Positions 30,064 to 40,524 are shown, counted from the stretch's first letter. The stretch: DNA of 64,000 nucleotides from Enterobacter sp. 638 (GCF_000016325.1 NC_009436.1:3534001-3598000), one strand, 5' to 3'. Program-made: numbers and translations. The notes: generated by a model from the letters alone, not told the origin.

Positions 30064-33000
30064 TCAGGACTGATTAAATCTAAACATCGGTAACAGGTAG
30101 CGTTGAGCTTCAACCGTAATCGCATCGAAGTACTCTGGTTCCAGCGTTCGCCATAACCGTTGATACCAAACATCATCCCCTTCGCCCCGAACCATCATGT
30201 TTCCTTCGTACGCCTGCATAAACTTGCTGCGCGCTTTTTGCAAAGTCGCCTCATCCATTAACATGGCATCATTCTGTGCGTCGTAACAGGTTTTTATCCA
30301 TGCGCCCCCACTTTCTGGGAGCAGCAGCAAAGGTTTGTTCATGCCCTCTCGATAACCCTCAACAAACAGCGTCAGATACGCTAACGCCTGTTCTGAGGAC
30401 ATTGGCGGGAAACGCCATTCGCCATCTTTACGCACAAACAACCGGCTTTCGCCGTCATTCCCGCCCGCACTGTAGACAAGATGTTCGAGCCAGAGTTGCA
30501 AGCCCTGCGAAACACTGAGCATCGCGGGACGCCAGCGTAGCAGTCCATCAGGCTGCACATGCTGAAGCCACCCTGTCAGTTGGATACCATTACAGTTCAG
30601 GTCAATTTCAAGGCTTTTTCCCGGCTGGCGGTTCTCAATAACGCGATCGGCCAAGGCCTGCATTTCCTGACACTGTGCGTCCCAGACAATTTCCCCAAAT
30701 GCGCCAAAAGGAAGCTGCCCCGCAGCGCGATAACGCCGGAAGAGCATTTGTGCATTTTCTTGTTCGACCAGAGCATTGAGTAATTGCTGGTTCAGTTGAT
30801 AGCGGCTTAATCCGTCGAGCGTAAACGGTTCTGAATCAGGGATTTCGCTGTCTTCAGAGCGGAAGTTCACCTGCAAACGCTGCTGGAAAAAGGCACGTAC
30901 CGGGTGTGCCCAAAAGCGCTGCAATTGCTCAAAGGTCAGTGTTTCAGTGGGTCGCGGCTCAAGTTCCTGAATAAAATCAGAATGCGCTATGCCTGAATTC
31001 TTCGCGGCGGGAAGCCATTCCCGTGCATAGCTTTGCCGTTCGTTTTCCACGTAATTTGTCGGATCAAACGGCATGCGGCTGTGACAATGTGTGATGTGCG
31101 CTTTTACCTTCTGCTCACTCTTGTCGCAATTCAGTGTTTCATCGCCAGGTAAATAGTGGCTCTGACCGATGTAATCAACGAGTTCCTGCACCAGAACCGA
31201 CGGGAAACGTTCGCTGTTATCCTGAATAGAATGCCCGATGTAGCTGATATAGAGCATTTGCTGGGCAGAGATTAACGCCTCAAGGAAGAGATATCGGTCA
31301 TCATCGCGTCGGCTGCGATCGCCACGCTGCGGCTGCTGGCTCATCAGATCAAAACCCAACGGGGCGAGAGCGCGTGGATAAACGCCGTCATTCATCCCCA
31401 GCAAGCAGACAACTTTAAACGGAATCGAACGCATAGGCATCAAGGTACAAATGTTGACAGGCCCGGCGAGAAAACGCTGACTAATACGTTCCTGATCGAG
31501 GCGTTGTGTGAGCTCATCTCGCAGGAGCGACAGCGGGACAGGCTGATCGTAATGCGATGAAATTCCTTCATCTATTATCGCCTGCCACTGCTGCTCGATC
31601 AGCGCCATTGCCGCTTCGGTGTCGCTGTCCGGCAGGAAGAAATCTTTCAACATTTCACGACATATTGGCAGCCACGCGTCCAGCGGACGGGGCTGCATCA
31701 ACTCACGCTTCCAGCGATTGAGCTGCATCAGAAGTGACGCCAGGTGCCCAACCAGTTCCGCAATCAGTCCTGTCGACTCGTCATAGGGTAAGACGTCATT
31801 CCACTCCCCCTGACTGCTTTCCATGGCATAGCCCAGTAACATACGTGTCAGGCCAAACGCCCATGTGTGTTGACCTGTCGGCGGAAGGGAAAACTCCTGG
31901 ACGTTGTCATCGTCAATCCCCCAACGAACGCCCGACTCGTTAACCCATTGGCGCAAATAGCGCAGCCCTTCTTCATCAATATCAAAACGGGCGGCAAGAA
32001 CGGGAACGTCCAACAACGCCAGCACATCTTCAGAAATAAAGCGACTATCCGGCAAAGAGAGCAAGCTAATAAAAGCCTGCAAAGCAGGATGAGACTGGCG
32101 TGCCCGTCGGTCAGAAACAGCATAGGGGAGATAACGCTCGCCTGTTGCGCTGCCAAATACCGCCTGGATAAAGGGGCTGTAGCTGTCTATATCCGCGACC
32201 ATCACAACGATGTCGCGCGGAGTGAGTTCAGGATCGTCCTGCAGCAGCGCCAGGAGTTTATCGTGAAGTACTTCTACTTCGCGCTGCGGGCTATGACACA
32301 TGTGAATGGTCAGACTGCGATCGTCAGGATCCAGTTTGCGTTTCTTGTCGCTACGAGCAAATTCTTCAGCCGTGATTCCCGCTATTACGCGATTCTGCAG
32401 ATCAAGAATATCCGACTGGACATTGTGTAAGAGGCTATCAGGATTGATGTCCGCAAACGCGTCGACGTCACCTTCACCCGAAGAGGTGATATCGGAAAGC
32501 ATATGCACATAATCTCGCCCCAGTTTCCCCCACGATGCGAGCAGTGGATTCGGCAAATCCTGAATACCTTCTTCATTGAAACGTTGAGCGGCACCAGCAC
32601 TGTCTTTAAAAAGCGGGATAGAACGGTCTTCGAATAGCCGACGCCTTTGCCTGGTAACAAAGCGAGCGATCGTTCGTGGATCCTGGATATCACCCCAATA
32701 TTCTCGACAAGGGTTAGTAAACAAAATGTGGATATCGACATGCTTGCCCAACGCTTTAAGTGCATTGAGATATACGGGCGGCAACGCTGAGATTCCGCAG
32801 ATAAACACGCGCGAGGGTAACCCTTCCGGTCGCTGTGAAGCAGCTTCAAGCGTTGCAATAAAACGATCGTAGAGATTGGCACGATGCCACTGCGGTTGCC
32901 CTAACTTTTCAGTATGTTCTACCAGCGCTTTCCAGAGTGGAGCCTGCCAGACTTGAGCATCGGGTAAACCGTCAACAAGCTCACCAGCCTCCCAACGGTT

Positions 33001-33438
33001 CAACCATTGCGAACGATAGACCAGATATTGGTCATACAGATCGGCTGTGCGCGAGGCGAGCTGGAACAACTTACGTTTATCGGTATCGTCGCTGAGATAG
33101 TGCCGGAGCATGACGAATTCATCGCGCGGAAGCATATCCGGCAGAATCGACATCAACTTCCAGCTCATGCTTTGTTTACTGAATGCGCTTTGTTTAGGAA
33201 TGTCAGGCAGGACACGGACAAACATGTCCCAGATAAAACTCGCGGGAAGCGGGAATTCGATATTTGCCGCAATACCGAATTTTTGCGCAAAGGACATTTG
33301 TAACCATTGAGCCATGCCCGTGCTTTGTACCAGCACCATTTCAGGCTCGAAAGGATCGAGAGGATGCTCGCGCTCGACGATAAACTCCATCAACGCTTCC
33401 AGCACATCCAGACGATTTGAATGGTAGACCCTTAACAT
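30064..33438 (-). CDS. recC: RecBCD enzyme gamma subunit, RecC
   Basis: A 1124-residue protein with helicase-like folds that have lost the ATPase motifs and a nuclease-like C-terminal domain. RecC splits the duplex ahead of RecB and RecD and recognises Chi in the channel for the 3'-ended strand. The N-terminus MLRVYHSNRLDVLEALMEF matches E. coli, and length differs by two residues. It follows ppdC by 12 bases, so the pilin-like genes and recC may share a transcript; a 138-base gap separates it from ptrA. Confidence 0.96.
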   Translation of the reverse strand: MLRVYHSNRLDVLEALMEFIVEREHPLDPFEPEMVLVQSTGMAQWLQMSFAQKFGIAANIEFPLPASFIWDMFVRVLPDIPKQSAFSKQSMSWKLMSILPDMLPRDEFVMLRHYLSDDTDKRKLFQLASRTADLYDQYLVYRSQWLNRWEAGELVDGLPDAQVWQAPLWKALVEHTEKLGQPQWHRANLYDRFIATLEAASQRPEGLPSRVFICGISALPPVYLNALKALGKHVDIHILFTNPCREYWGDIQDPRTIARFVTRQRRRLFEDRSIPLFKDSAGAAQRFNEEGIQDLPNPLLASWGKLGRDYVHMLSDITSSGEGDVDAFADINPDSLLHNVQSDILDLQNRVIAGITAEEFARSDKKRKLDPDDRSLTIHMCHSPQREVEVLHDKLLALLQDDPELTPRDIVVMVADIDSYSPFIQAVFGSATGERYLPYAVSDRRARQSHPALQAFISLLSLPDSRFISEDVLALLDVPVLAARFDIDEEGLRYLRQWVNESGVRWGIDDDNVQEFSLPPTGQHTWAFGLTRMLLGYAMESSQGEWNDVLPYDESTGLIAELVGHLASLLMQLNRWKRELMQPRPLDAWLPICREMLKDFFLPDSDTEAAMALIEQQWQAIIDEGISSHYDQPVPLSLLRDELTQRLDQERISQRFLAGPVNICTLMPMRSIPFKVVCLLGMNDGVYPRALAPLGFDLMSQQPQRGDRSRRDDDRYLFLEALISAQQMLYISYIGHSIQDNSERFPSVLVQELVDYIGQSHYLPGDETLNCDKSEQKVKAHITHCHSRMPFDPTNYVENERQSYAREWLPAAKNSGIAHSDFIQELEPRPTETLTFEQLQRFWAHPVRAFFQQRLQVNFRSEDSEIPDSEPFTLDGLSRYQLNQQLLNALVEQENAQMLFRRYRAAGQLPFGAFGEIVWDAQCQEMQALADRVIENRQPGKSLEIDLNCNGIQLTGWLQHVQPDGLLRWRPAMLSVSQGLQLWLEHLVYSAGGNDGESRLFVRKDGEWRFPPMSSEQALAYLTLFVEGYREGMNKPLLLLPESGGAWIKTCYDAQNDAMLMDEATLQKARSKFMQAYEGNMMVRGEGDDVWYQRLWRTLEPEYFDAITVEAQRYLLPMFRFNQS

Positions 33439-33450
33439 ACGCGCTCCCGA

Positions 33451-33774
33451 CTACTTGCTAACCGGGCAGTGCAGGCGTGTCATTTGACCCTGCCGCCCCA
33501 GAGGAGAAAAAATAGTGACCGTGATGCTGACACATCCGGCCTGCGTTGTCTGCACCCGGCTTGTACGCCAACCATCCGGCAAGGTATCTGAGTATAATTG
33601 CGCCTGATTCCAGGCATAATGCCAGAGCTGACGATATTGATTGAACATCGTAAAACGGCTCGCCAATGCGCGATGATAGCCAGACAGCGCAGTGACAATT
33701 ATCACCAGTAACATCATTGCCAATAAGACTTCCACCATGCTAAATCCTTTTTGTCTGTTTAGGGTAGCCGACAT
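33451..33774 (-). CDS. ppdC: Prepilin-like protein PpdC
   Basis: Start ATG 33774 gives 107 residues (MSATLNRQKGFSMVEVLLAM). The type IV prepilin site is KGFSMVE, with cleavage after G and a Glu at mature position 5, then a hydrophobic helix. It would be processed by a prepilin peptidase and inserted as a minor pseudopilin. The start overlaps the end of ygdB by 16 bases. Function in enterobacteria is unproven; related minor pilins prime type IV pilus or competence-pilus assembly. Confidence 0.9.
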   Translation of the reverse strand: MSATLNRQKGFSMVEVLLAMMLLVIIVTALSGYHRALASRFTMFNQYRQLWHYAWNQAQLYSDTLPDGWRTSRVQTTQAGCVSITVTIFSPLGRQGQMTRLHCPVSK

Positions 33775-34160
33775 AGCGCATCCTCCTTGAGTGGACAAAA
33801 ATCGCTCCAGCCATGGGGAGAAAAGACAATTCGCCCATTCTGTATTTCCCCACCACGCCATAACATGACGTCACTACTGCCAGCGCTCAGTAAAACACGT
33901 TCATTTCCCAGCAAACGCACGCAAGCTCGCCCTTGCGGGGCATTTCTGCACTGGATATTTGGACTCACCGGCCATAGCTGGTTCTTTCCCCACTCCAGCG
34001 CTGACTGTGCGTTAGCCTGTTGCTGTATCAATTGGCGCTCACTGCTGACAATACGCGTAAAAGCGTCAAGCTGTTGGTTGAGCCCCGTGAGAATTAAGCT
34101 TCCAATAATGAGGAGAAGCAGGACAAGGGCGAGCGATGACATTCCACGCTGGCGGTTCAC
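33759..34160 (-). CDS. ygdB: Small secreted protein YgdB of the pilin-like cluster (DUF2509)
   Basis: A 133-residue protein with one N-terminal hydrophobic helix (MSSLALVLLLLIIGSLILTG) after the charged MNRQRG. It lacks the canonical Glu at +5 of prepilins, resembling PilX or GspK-type minor pseudopilins. A pair of cysteines lies near the C-terminus (FCPLKEDALC). It overlaps ppdB by 4 bases and ppdC by 16 bases, so the cluster is one translational unit. Function unknown. Confidence 0.88.
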   Translation of the reverse strand: MNRQRGMSSLALVLLLLIIGSLILTGLNQQLDAFTRIVSSERQLIQQQANAQSALEWGKNQLWPVSPNIQCRNAPQGRACVRLLGNERVLLSAGSSDVMLWRGGEIQNGRIVFSPHGWSDFCPLKEDALCRLP

Positions 34161-34720
34161 AGATTGAATCCGGTGACGCGATAAGTTGCCTGATAAGGTT
34201 CGGTTTGCAGGCCGACGCGAGAAGCCGCAAGCTCAATCGTAAATTCAGGTGAAAACCCAGATGTCTGCGTTTTACTCACTGAGAATCGTTTAATCAAAAT
34301 ACTGGCAGGATCGGTCAATTTGTCCCATCCTTTTCCATCGCAGGCAGTGGCTCCACGCTGTATTTCAAGCGATCCCCCTTCGAGACGAAAGCCCGTTTGC
34401 TCAGTTTCTGATTGTGGTGCGTTTTCCCAACGTCCATTGCTGTTAGCATCCCACTGAACAATAACGCAGCTTCCTGCCCTGCCAATTGACAACGCTTGCC
34501 CCTGACAAAGACCCGCACAATATCCGGCCCTCTGCAGCTGCTTGCCAATTGCAGAGATTCTTAACCATACCTCTTCTTCCAGTTCCTGCTGCCTTTCTTG
34601 CATCAGGCTGGCGCGCTGTAAACCCGGCAGAAAACGCGCAGTGCTCAGTAATAAAATACTGCCAATCGCCATGGCTAACAGCACTTCCGTTAACGAGAAA
34701 CCTCGCTGATTTATTGACAT
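34157..34720 (-). CDS. ppdB: Prepilin-like protein PpdB
   Basis: Start ATG 34720 gives 187 residues, as in E. coli. The prepilin motif is RGFSLTE, with cleavage after G and E5 of the mature helix (VLLAMAIGSILLLSTARF). The globular part holds four or more cysteines, two of them in AGYCAGLCQG, probably disulfide-bonded. It resembles PilW/PulJ-type minor pseudopilins. Overlaps both neighbours (ppdA by 10 bases, ygdB by 4). Confidence 0.9.
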   Translation of the reverse strand: MSINQRGFSLTEVLLAMAIGSILLLSTARFLPGLQRASLMQERQQELEEEVWLRISAIGKQLQRAGYCAGLCQGQALSIGRAGSCVIVQWDANSNGRWENAPQSETEQTGFRLEGGSLEIQRGATACDGKGWDKLTDPASILIKRFSVSKTQTSGFSPEFTIELAASRVGLQTEPYQATYRVTGFNL

Positions 34721-35175
34721 ATTCCCTTGCCCGTACTGTTGCACATTCTTATACGCCCCCCGTTTGAGACGATGAGTAACCACTCGCCCACATCGCTTCT
34801 GACGCGAATATGCCCCGGCCAGGCGGTATCCCTTAACCCATAAAATGCCAGGGAGGGTGTCACCTCAGCGATTGTGACTTCAGGCCATAGCGGCTTTAGA
34901 ACAAAAAAGCTGCGCGTATCGCAATCCGTTATTTTCGTTGTTAAAAGACACCCACTTTGACCGTCTTTTTTAAGCAAAATGGTGTGGTCACGGTTGTGCC
35001 CATTTGCGTCATCGCGTAATTGCACCAGAAAGTCCCGCACCTGATGTGCGGTTTGCCACAGGCGCTGCTGTTGCTGCCAGCTTTGCCAGCCAAATAATCC
35101 CGTCGCGCTAAGAATGACCACAATAGAGACAGCCACCATCGTCTCGATGAGCGTAAATCCACGTTCTGTTTTCAT
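34711..35175 (-). CDS. ppdA: Prepilin-like protein PpdA
   Basis: A 154-residue prepilin-like protein: MKTERGFTLIETMVAVSIVV has the full cleavage motif RGFTLIE. The C-terminal GspH/FimT-like domain has cysteines in KITDCDTRS and near the end (MCNSTGKGIC). It is first in the ppdA-ppdB-ygdB-ppdC run and likely sets its promoter, since the thyA terminator lies just upstream. Similar to FimU/PulH minor pseudopilins. A matching prepilin peptidase must be encoded elsewhere. Confidence 0.9.
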   Translation of the reverse strand: MKTERGFTLIETMVAVSIVVILSATGLFGWQSWQQQQRLWQTAHQVRDFLVQLRDDANGHNRDHTILLKKDGQSGCLLTTKITDCDTRSFFVLKPLWPEVTIAEVTPSLAFYGLRDTAWPGHIRVRSDVGEWLLIVSNGGRIRMCNSTGKGICQ

Positions 35176-35311
35176 GGCGGCAGTTTGATGAGAACGACAA
35201 GAAAAAACGAGGAGGGAAATTGAAAGTTACGAGGCGTTTTCCACGCTATTTTGTGTGTTGCATGACGTTGCAAAAAGGGTTGAAAGCAGCTCGTAAAACC
35301 AAAAATCAGGC

Positions 35312-35341
35312 AAAAAAAACCGGCACTGATTAGCGCCGGTT
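35312..35341 (-). terminator. Rho-independent terminator of thyA
   Basis: On the minus strand ACCGGCGCTAATCAGTGCCGGT folds with stem ACCGGC/GCCGGT and is followed by a run of T. It separates thyA from the pilin-like genes. Confidence 0.85.
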
Positions 35342-35359
35342 GTGTAAGGATGTCGCTTG

Positions 35360-36154
35360 TTAGATAGCCACGGGCGCTTTAATGCCAGGGTGCGGATCGT
35401 AGCCTTCAATTTCAAAATCTTCGAAGCGATAGTCGAAGATAGACTCCGGCTTACGCTTGATGACCAGCTTCGGCAAAGCCCGCGGTTCACGAGTCAACTG
35501 AAGGTGCGTCTGTTCCATGTGATTGCTGTAGAGATGGGTATCGCCACCTGTCCAGACAAAATCACCCACTTCCAGGTCGCATTGCTGCGCCATCATATGC
35601 ACCAGCAACGCGTAGCTGGCAATGTTGAATGGCAAACCAAGGAAGACATCGCAAGAGCGTTGGTAAAGCTGACAAGAGAGCTTGCCATCGGCAACGTAGA
35701 ACTGGAAGAAAGCATGACAAGGCGCTAGCGCCATTTTGTCCAGCTCACCGACGTTCCAGGCGGACACAATAATGCGTCGCGAGTCTGGATCGTTTTTTAG
35801 CTGATTGAGCACGGTGGTGATCTGATCAATATGACGGCCATCAGGCGTAGGCCAAGCGCGCCACTGGTGACCATAAACCGGCCCCAGGTTGCCATTTTCA
35901 TCCGCCCATTCGTCCCAGATAGATACGTTGTTTTCACGCAGATAAGCAACGTTAGTATCGCCTTGCAGGAACCAGAGTAGCTCATGAATGATCGAGCGCA
36001 AATGGCAGCGCTTCGTTGTCACCAGTGGGAAGCCTTCTTGCAGATTGAAACGCATCTGGTGGCCAAAAATAGAGAGCGTACCCGTTCCGGTGCGGTCGTT
36101 TTTCGGCGTGCCCTCATCAAGCACTTTTTTCATCAATTCAAGATACTGTTTCAT
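35360..36154 (-). CDS. thyA: Thymidylate synthase
   Basis: A 264-residue ThyA that methylates dUMP to dTMP with methylenetetrahydrofolate. The catalytic cysteine is C146 ([14 protein letters not shown]), and the dUMP phosphate arginines are in the [13 protein letters not shown] start region and [13 protein letters not shown]. Length and residue numbering equal those of E. coli. It follows lgt by 6 bases; in E. coli the two are co-transcribed. Confidence 0.97.
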   Translation of the reverse strand: MKQYLELMKKVLDEGTPKNDRTGTGTLSIFGHQMRFNLQEGFPLVTTKRCHLRSIIHELLWFLQGDTNVAYLRENNVSIWDEWADENGNLGPVYGHQWRAWPTPDGRHIDQITTVLNQLKNDPDSRRIIVSAWNVGELDKMALAPCHAFFQFYVADGKLSCQLYQRSCDVFLGLPFNIASYALLVHMMAQQCDLEVGDFVWTGGDTHLYSNHMEQTHLQLTREPRALPKLVIKRKPESIFDYRFEDFEIEGYDPHPGIKAPVAI

Positions 36155-36160
36155 GGTTCC

Positions 36161-37033
36161 TCAGGAGAGCTGTTGCTGTGGACGACGGTACGCCCAAATC
36201 ATCATGATGATACCCGCGACAATCATCGGGATGGAGAGAATCTGCCCCATGCTGATGTACTGAACCCACTCGCCGGTGAACTGAGCATCTGGCTGGCGGA
36301 AGAATTCCACGATAATACGGAACGCGCCATAACCAATCAGGAACAGGCCGGAGACAGAGCCCATTGGGCGCGGCTTGCGGATAAAGAGATTCAGAATGAT
36401 AAACAGCACGACTCCCTCAAGCGCCAGCTCATAGAGCTGAGACATGTGACGCGGCAGCACGCCGTAGGTATCGAAAATGGATTGCCATTCCGGGTGCGAA
36501 GGTAAGAGCGCGATGTCTTCAGCACGAGAGGCCGGGAAGAGCATGGTATACGGTACACTCGGATCGACGCGGCCCCACAGCTCGCCATTGATAAAGTTAC
36601 CCAGACGACCCGCCCCCAAACCAAATGGAATGAGCGGCGCCATGAAATCCGCGACCTGGAAGAAGTTACGCTTGGTCCGTTTGGCAAAAATCACCATCAC
36701 CAGGATGACACCGATCAGGCCACCGTGGAAGGACATGCCGCCGTCCCAGACGCGGAACAGGTACAGAGGATCGCTCAGGAATGTCGGGAAGTTGTAGAAC
36801 AGCACGTAGCCGATACGCCCGCCCAGGAACACACCCAGAAAACCAGCATACAGCAGATTTTCAACTTCATTTTTCGTCCATCCACTGCCAGGGCGACCGG
36901 CACGACGCCCGGCAAGCCACATGGCAAAGATGAAACCAACCAGATACATCAGACCGTACCAGTGCAGCGCAACGGGCCCGATAGAGAATATGACCGGATC
37001 AAATTCCGGAAAATGCAGATAACCACTGTTCAT
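36161..37033 (-). CDS. lgt: Prolipoprotein diacylglyceryl transferase
   Basis: A 290-residue inner-membrane enzyme with seven transmembrane helices. It moves the diacylglyceryl group of phosphatidylglycerol to the lipobox cysteine, the first step of lipoprotein maturation (here for MltA, YgdI and YgdR among others). Key residues appear at the E. coli numbers: H103 (SFHGGLIG), R143 and N146 ([16 protein letters not shown]). It forms an operon with thyA. Confidence 0.96.
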   Translation of the reverse strand: MNSGYLHFPEFDPVIFSIGPVALHWYGLMYLVGFIFAMWLAGRRAGRPGSGWTKNEVENLLYAGFLGVFLGGRIGYVLFYNFPTFLSDPLYLFRVWDGGMSFHGGLIGVILVMVIFAKRTKRNFFQVADFMAPLIPFGLGAGRLGNFINGELWGRVDPSVPYTMLFPASRAEDIALLPSHPEWQSIFDTYGVLPRHMSQLYELALEGVVLFIILNLFIRKPRPMGSVSGLFLIGYGAFRIIVEFFRQPDAQFTGEWVQYISMGQILSIPMIVAGIIMMIWAYRRPQQQLS

Positions 37034-37199
37034 CTGTCACCACAACTTCTTGTTATTCCGCTGAAAATTGACAGCGGCAGAGAATCGCGCACGGCGTTAA
37101 CCGACGCTCCAAAGTGGCGAATCATAGCATAAGGCTGGCAGGGAGGATGCGGTTGAGATGTAAAAGATGTGTATAGAGTATGGTGAGTATTTATTTGTT

Positions 37200-37227
37200 T
37201 ACCCCGAAGCGATCGCCGAACGGGGTA
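37200..37227 (-). terminator. Hairpin after ptsP
   Basis: TACCCCG and CGGGGTA pair around a 14-base loop just after the ptsP stop. T-runs are weak on both strands. Confidence 0.4.
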
Positions 37228-37240
37228 ACGAAGAAAGTCG

Positions 37241-39487
37241 TTATCGACCGCCGCGAATCAAGCCACCCATGCCACGACGCTCCATAAAAGCAGCGACCTG
37301 GTGACGAACTTCTATAGCGAGCTGCGCCTCAAGGCTTCGCCTGGCAAGCTCCTGCGCCTCGTCAAAATCGATATGACGTAACAGGTATTTAACGCGAGCC
37401 ACCGAGCGGCCGTTCATGGATAAATGACGGAAGCCAAGACCAATCAGAATGGCGACACACATCGAATCACCCGCCATTTCACCGCATAACCGCAGATCGA
37501 TATCGTACTGTTCGGCTTCTCGCGCGATCATCGCCAGCGCACGGAGCATAGCCGGATGCAGGCTATCGTAAATGCTCGCAACGCGCGTATTGTTACGATC
37601 CACCGCGAGCATGTACTGGGTGAGATCGTTGGTACCCACAGAGATAAAATCGACGCGGTTTGCCAGCTGCGGCATCATGAAGACCATCGAAGGAACTTCG
37701 AGCATCACCCCGATACGTGGTTTCGGGATCGCGTAGCCGATCATCTCCTCCACTTCGCGGCCTGCACGTTCGATTAAACGACGCGCTTCGTCAATCTCAT
37801 CCAGGCTGGTGACCATCGGCAAAAGAATACTGAGATTGCCCGTGGCCGCATTCGCACGCAGCATGGCGCGAACCTGAACCAGGAAGATTTCGGGCTGATC
37901 GAGCGTAATACGAATCCCGCGCCACCCGAGGCAAGGATTTTCTTCGCTGATAGGCATATACGGTAGCTGTTTATCGGCGCCAACATCCAGCGTTCGCAGC
38001 GTCACCGGCTTGTCGTTAAACATCTGCAACATGCCCTGATACTGCGCCACCTGCTCTTCTTCGGACGGAAATCCGCTTTGCAACATGAAGGGGATTTCTG
38101 TGCGGTACAGACCAATACCGTCGATGCGACTCCCGAGCTTTTCTTCATGCGCGGGACTCAGGCCTGCATTGAGCATCACTTTGACCCGCTCGCCGCTTTT
38201 CAGTTGCGCAGGCAGGTTGACGTCATCCTCCGCAAGTTTACTCAACTCGTTCTCTTCGCTGATCAGCCGCTGGTATTCCTGCAATAAGACGGGCTCAGGA
38301 TCGACCAGTAATTCGCCGCGATAACCATCAACGACAAGCGTGCGCCTTTGCAGTACGGCAGGCTGAATGTCCGCGCCCATGACCGTAGGGATCCCCAGCG
38401 CTCGCACCATAATGGCGGCATGGGAGTTGGCAGCACCATCGCGCACAACGATGCCCGCCAGTCTATCCTGCGGTAATTCGGCAAGCGTCGTCGCGGAAAG
38501 CTCATCCGCCACCAGCACAAAGCGTTTCGGCCAGGCGTTTTCCCCCTGATTGGTGTCATCGAGATGGAATAACAGACGCTGCCCGAGACTGCGAAGATCG
38601 CCAGCGCGCTCTTTAAGATAGCCATCAGTCAATGCCGCAAACTGTTCGGCAAATTTTTCGATAACCTTCTTCACCGCCCATTCGGCCACTGAGCCTTTGT
38701 CAACTTCGGCAAAGAGTTCACGTCGCAAACGCGCATCGGAAAGCAGGTGAGAATAGAGGTCAAAAATGGCCGCCGTCTCTTTTTGCGCACCTGCAGCAAA
38801 ACGCTTGCTGTAACGTCGGAATTCGTTTGAAGCCTCTTCCAGTGCCCCCGTCAGACGCTCTCGCTCAAGGACAGCATCAAGCGTTGAGGCCTCATACACC
38901 TGTTCCATCAGCGGTAGCGTGGCATCCATCCAGCCTTCAGCAATGGCCACGCCAGGGGATGCAGGCAGCGCGCGAATTCGCGTCTGGCGATATTGACCAA
39001 ACAGTGCTGCCAATTGTGACTGGGAAAGAATCGCCGCCATTTGGGTAGCTAACGTGACGAGAAATGACTCTTCGCTTTCATCGAACTGACGCAACTCGCG
39101 CTGCTGGACAACCAAAATGCCAAGCAGTTGGCGGCGCTGAATAATCGGCACCCCAAGAAAGGCGCGAAAACGCTCTTCTTTAACGGAAGGGATATATTTG
39201 AAGCTGGGGTGTTTTTGCGCATCCGCCAGGTTGATAGGTTCCGCCAGACGACCTACGAGGCCGACGATACCTTCATCAAACGCAAGAGCAACGGTGCGAC
39301 CACGCGGTTTTTTAAGGCCGCGGGTCGCCATCAGGTAGTAACAACGTCGATCATGGTCGGCCAGATACACCGAACAAACTTCGGTTTCCATCGCAAGACA
39401 GATGTCAGTCACCAGGATGTCCAGCGCCTCATTGAGACGCGGTGCACTGGCAACCTTTTCGACTATTTCTCGCAAGCGGGTGAGCAT
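37241..39487 (-). CDS. ptsP: PEP-protein phosphotransferase of the nitrogen PTS (EI-Ntr)
   Basis: A 748-residue protein. The N-terminal GAF domain (about 1-130) senses nitrogen status, binding glutamine in E. coli; the rest is an enzyme I with the phosphohistidine in GAANSHAAIMVRALG near residue 356 and a C-terminal PEP-binding barrel (PMVTSLDEIDEAR, LRLCGEMAGD). It starts the Ntr phosphorelay PtsP-PtsO-PtsN, which regulates potassium uptake and envelope functions. It follows rppH by 12 bases. Confidence 0.96.
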   Translation of the reverse strand: MLTRLREIVEKVASAPRLNEALDILVTDICLAMETEVCSVYLADHDRRCYYLMATRGLKKPRGRTVALAFDEGIVGLVGRLAEPINLADAQKHPSFKYIPSVKEERFRAFLGVPIIQRRQLLGILVVQQRELRQFDESEESFLVTLATQMAAILSQSQLAALFGQYRQTRIRALPASPGVAIAEGWMDATLPLMEQVYEASTLDAVLERERLTGALEEASNEFRRYSKRFAAGAQKETAAIFDLYSHLLSDARLRRELFAEVDKGSVAEWAVKKVIEKFAEQFAALTDGYLKERAGDLRSLGQRLLFHLDDTNQGENAWPKRFVLVADELSATTLAELPQDRLAGIVVRDGAANSHAAIMVRALGIPTVMGADIQPAVLQRRTLVVDGYRGELLVDPEPVLLQEYQRLISEENELSKLAEDDVNLPAQLKSGERVKVMLNAGLSPAHEEKLGSRIDGIGLYRTEIPFMLQSGFPSEEEQVAQYQGMLQMFNDKPVTLRTLDVGADKQLPYMPISEENPCLGWRGIRITLDQPEIFLVQVRAMLRANAATGNLSILLPMVTSLDEIDEARRLIERAGREVEEMIGYAIPKPRIGVMLEVPSMVFMMPQLANRVDFISVGTNDLTQYMLAVDRNNTRVASIYDSLHPAMLRALAMIAREAEQYDIDLRLCGEMAGDSMCVAILIGLGFRHLSMNGRSVARVKYLLRHIDFDEAQELARRSLEAQLAIEVRHQVAAFMERRGMGGLIRGGR

Positions 39488-39499
39488 GATATGCGTTGC

Positions 39500-40030
39500 T
39501 TAACCTCTTTTACGTCGCCAGGCAGGTGCGCTTTGTGGTTTAGGAGGAGCCTCCTGAAACGCTATCACAACACTTGCAAACTCTTTCATTACCCTACGGT
39601 AAACATCGCGCTTAAACGAGACGACCTGACGAACAGGATACCAGTAGCTTACCCAGCGCCAGCCATCAAATTCAGGCGTACTGCTGGTTTGCATATTGAT
39701 TTCAGAGTCGTTGCTTACCAATTGCAGGAGAAACCATTTCTGTTTCTGGCCGATACAAACCGGCTTTGTGTCCCAACGCACCAAACGTTTCGGTAACTTG
39801 TAACGCAACCAGTTGCGGGTCGAAGCCAGGATGCGAACATCTTTTCGGCTTAAGCCGACTTCTTCGAACAGCTCCCGGTACATCGCTTGTTCTGGGGACT
39901 CTCCAGGATTTATCCCGCCTTGCGGGAATTGCCAGGAGTGCTGACCATATCGCCTTGCCCACATGACCTGGCCCTGACGATTACAAATTACGATACCTAC
40001 GTTCGGGCGGTAGCCATCGTCATCAATCAC
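39500..40030 (-). CDS. rppH: RNA pyrophosphohydrolase RppH
   Basis: A 176-residue Nudix hydrolase. The Nudix box spans residues 38-60, with the metal-binding glutamates E53, E56 and E57 in RELFEEVGL. RppH removes pyrophosphate from 5' ends of primary transcripts and so triggers RNase E decay. The C-terminal tail ends in basic residues (WRRKRG). It is upstream of ptsP in a conserved operon; its promoter lies in the long gap shared with mutH. Confidence 0.96.
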
Positions 40031-40396
40031 CGGACTACCTCAAACTAAACCTTATATATGAATGATTGTTTCATACTACTGTGAGGCGGTAAACCACTCT
40101 CTTACAGGGCTGCAACCGAATAACATTTGAATAACTCACAATTTTCACCCAAGTTATAAACAGACAGGCAGGATTGAGGACGATTTTATTCACTTTTTCT
40201 GTGGATATACTTGTGAAGAAGTATGGAATTACCGATGGACAACATTTTGTGGCGTGGAAATGCAAAACCGTTACTCACAAATAAAAAGATTATTTATTAA
40301 TAAGTTAAAAACAGAAAAACGATCGTTACTTACCAAAGCGTGAGCGCTATCACAGAGAGGATCGTAAGGCTGATGAAAGATCGAACAGCGTCGATT

Positions 40397-40405
40397 TTAT
40401 CCACA
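40397..40405 (+). promoter_or_regulatory. DnaA box, perfect R1 type
   Basis: TTATCCACA, identical to the strongest DnaA box class. Confidence 0.75.
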
Positions 40406-40515
40406 GATTGTGCCAATAAGTTAGTCACATTTTGTGTGAAAATTCGATTTTCGTCGCACGTCAAGGCTGTAAATCGAAACAGTAGTAAGGGTTATACCCA
40501 GTTATCCCACTTTTC

Positions 40516-40524
40516 TGTGGATAA
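40516..40524 (-). promoter_or_regulatory. DnaA box, perfect R1 type, inverted
   Basis: TGTGGATAA, the complement of TTATCCACA. It faces the box at 40397 across about 110 bases. Confidence 0.75.
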
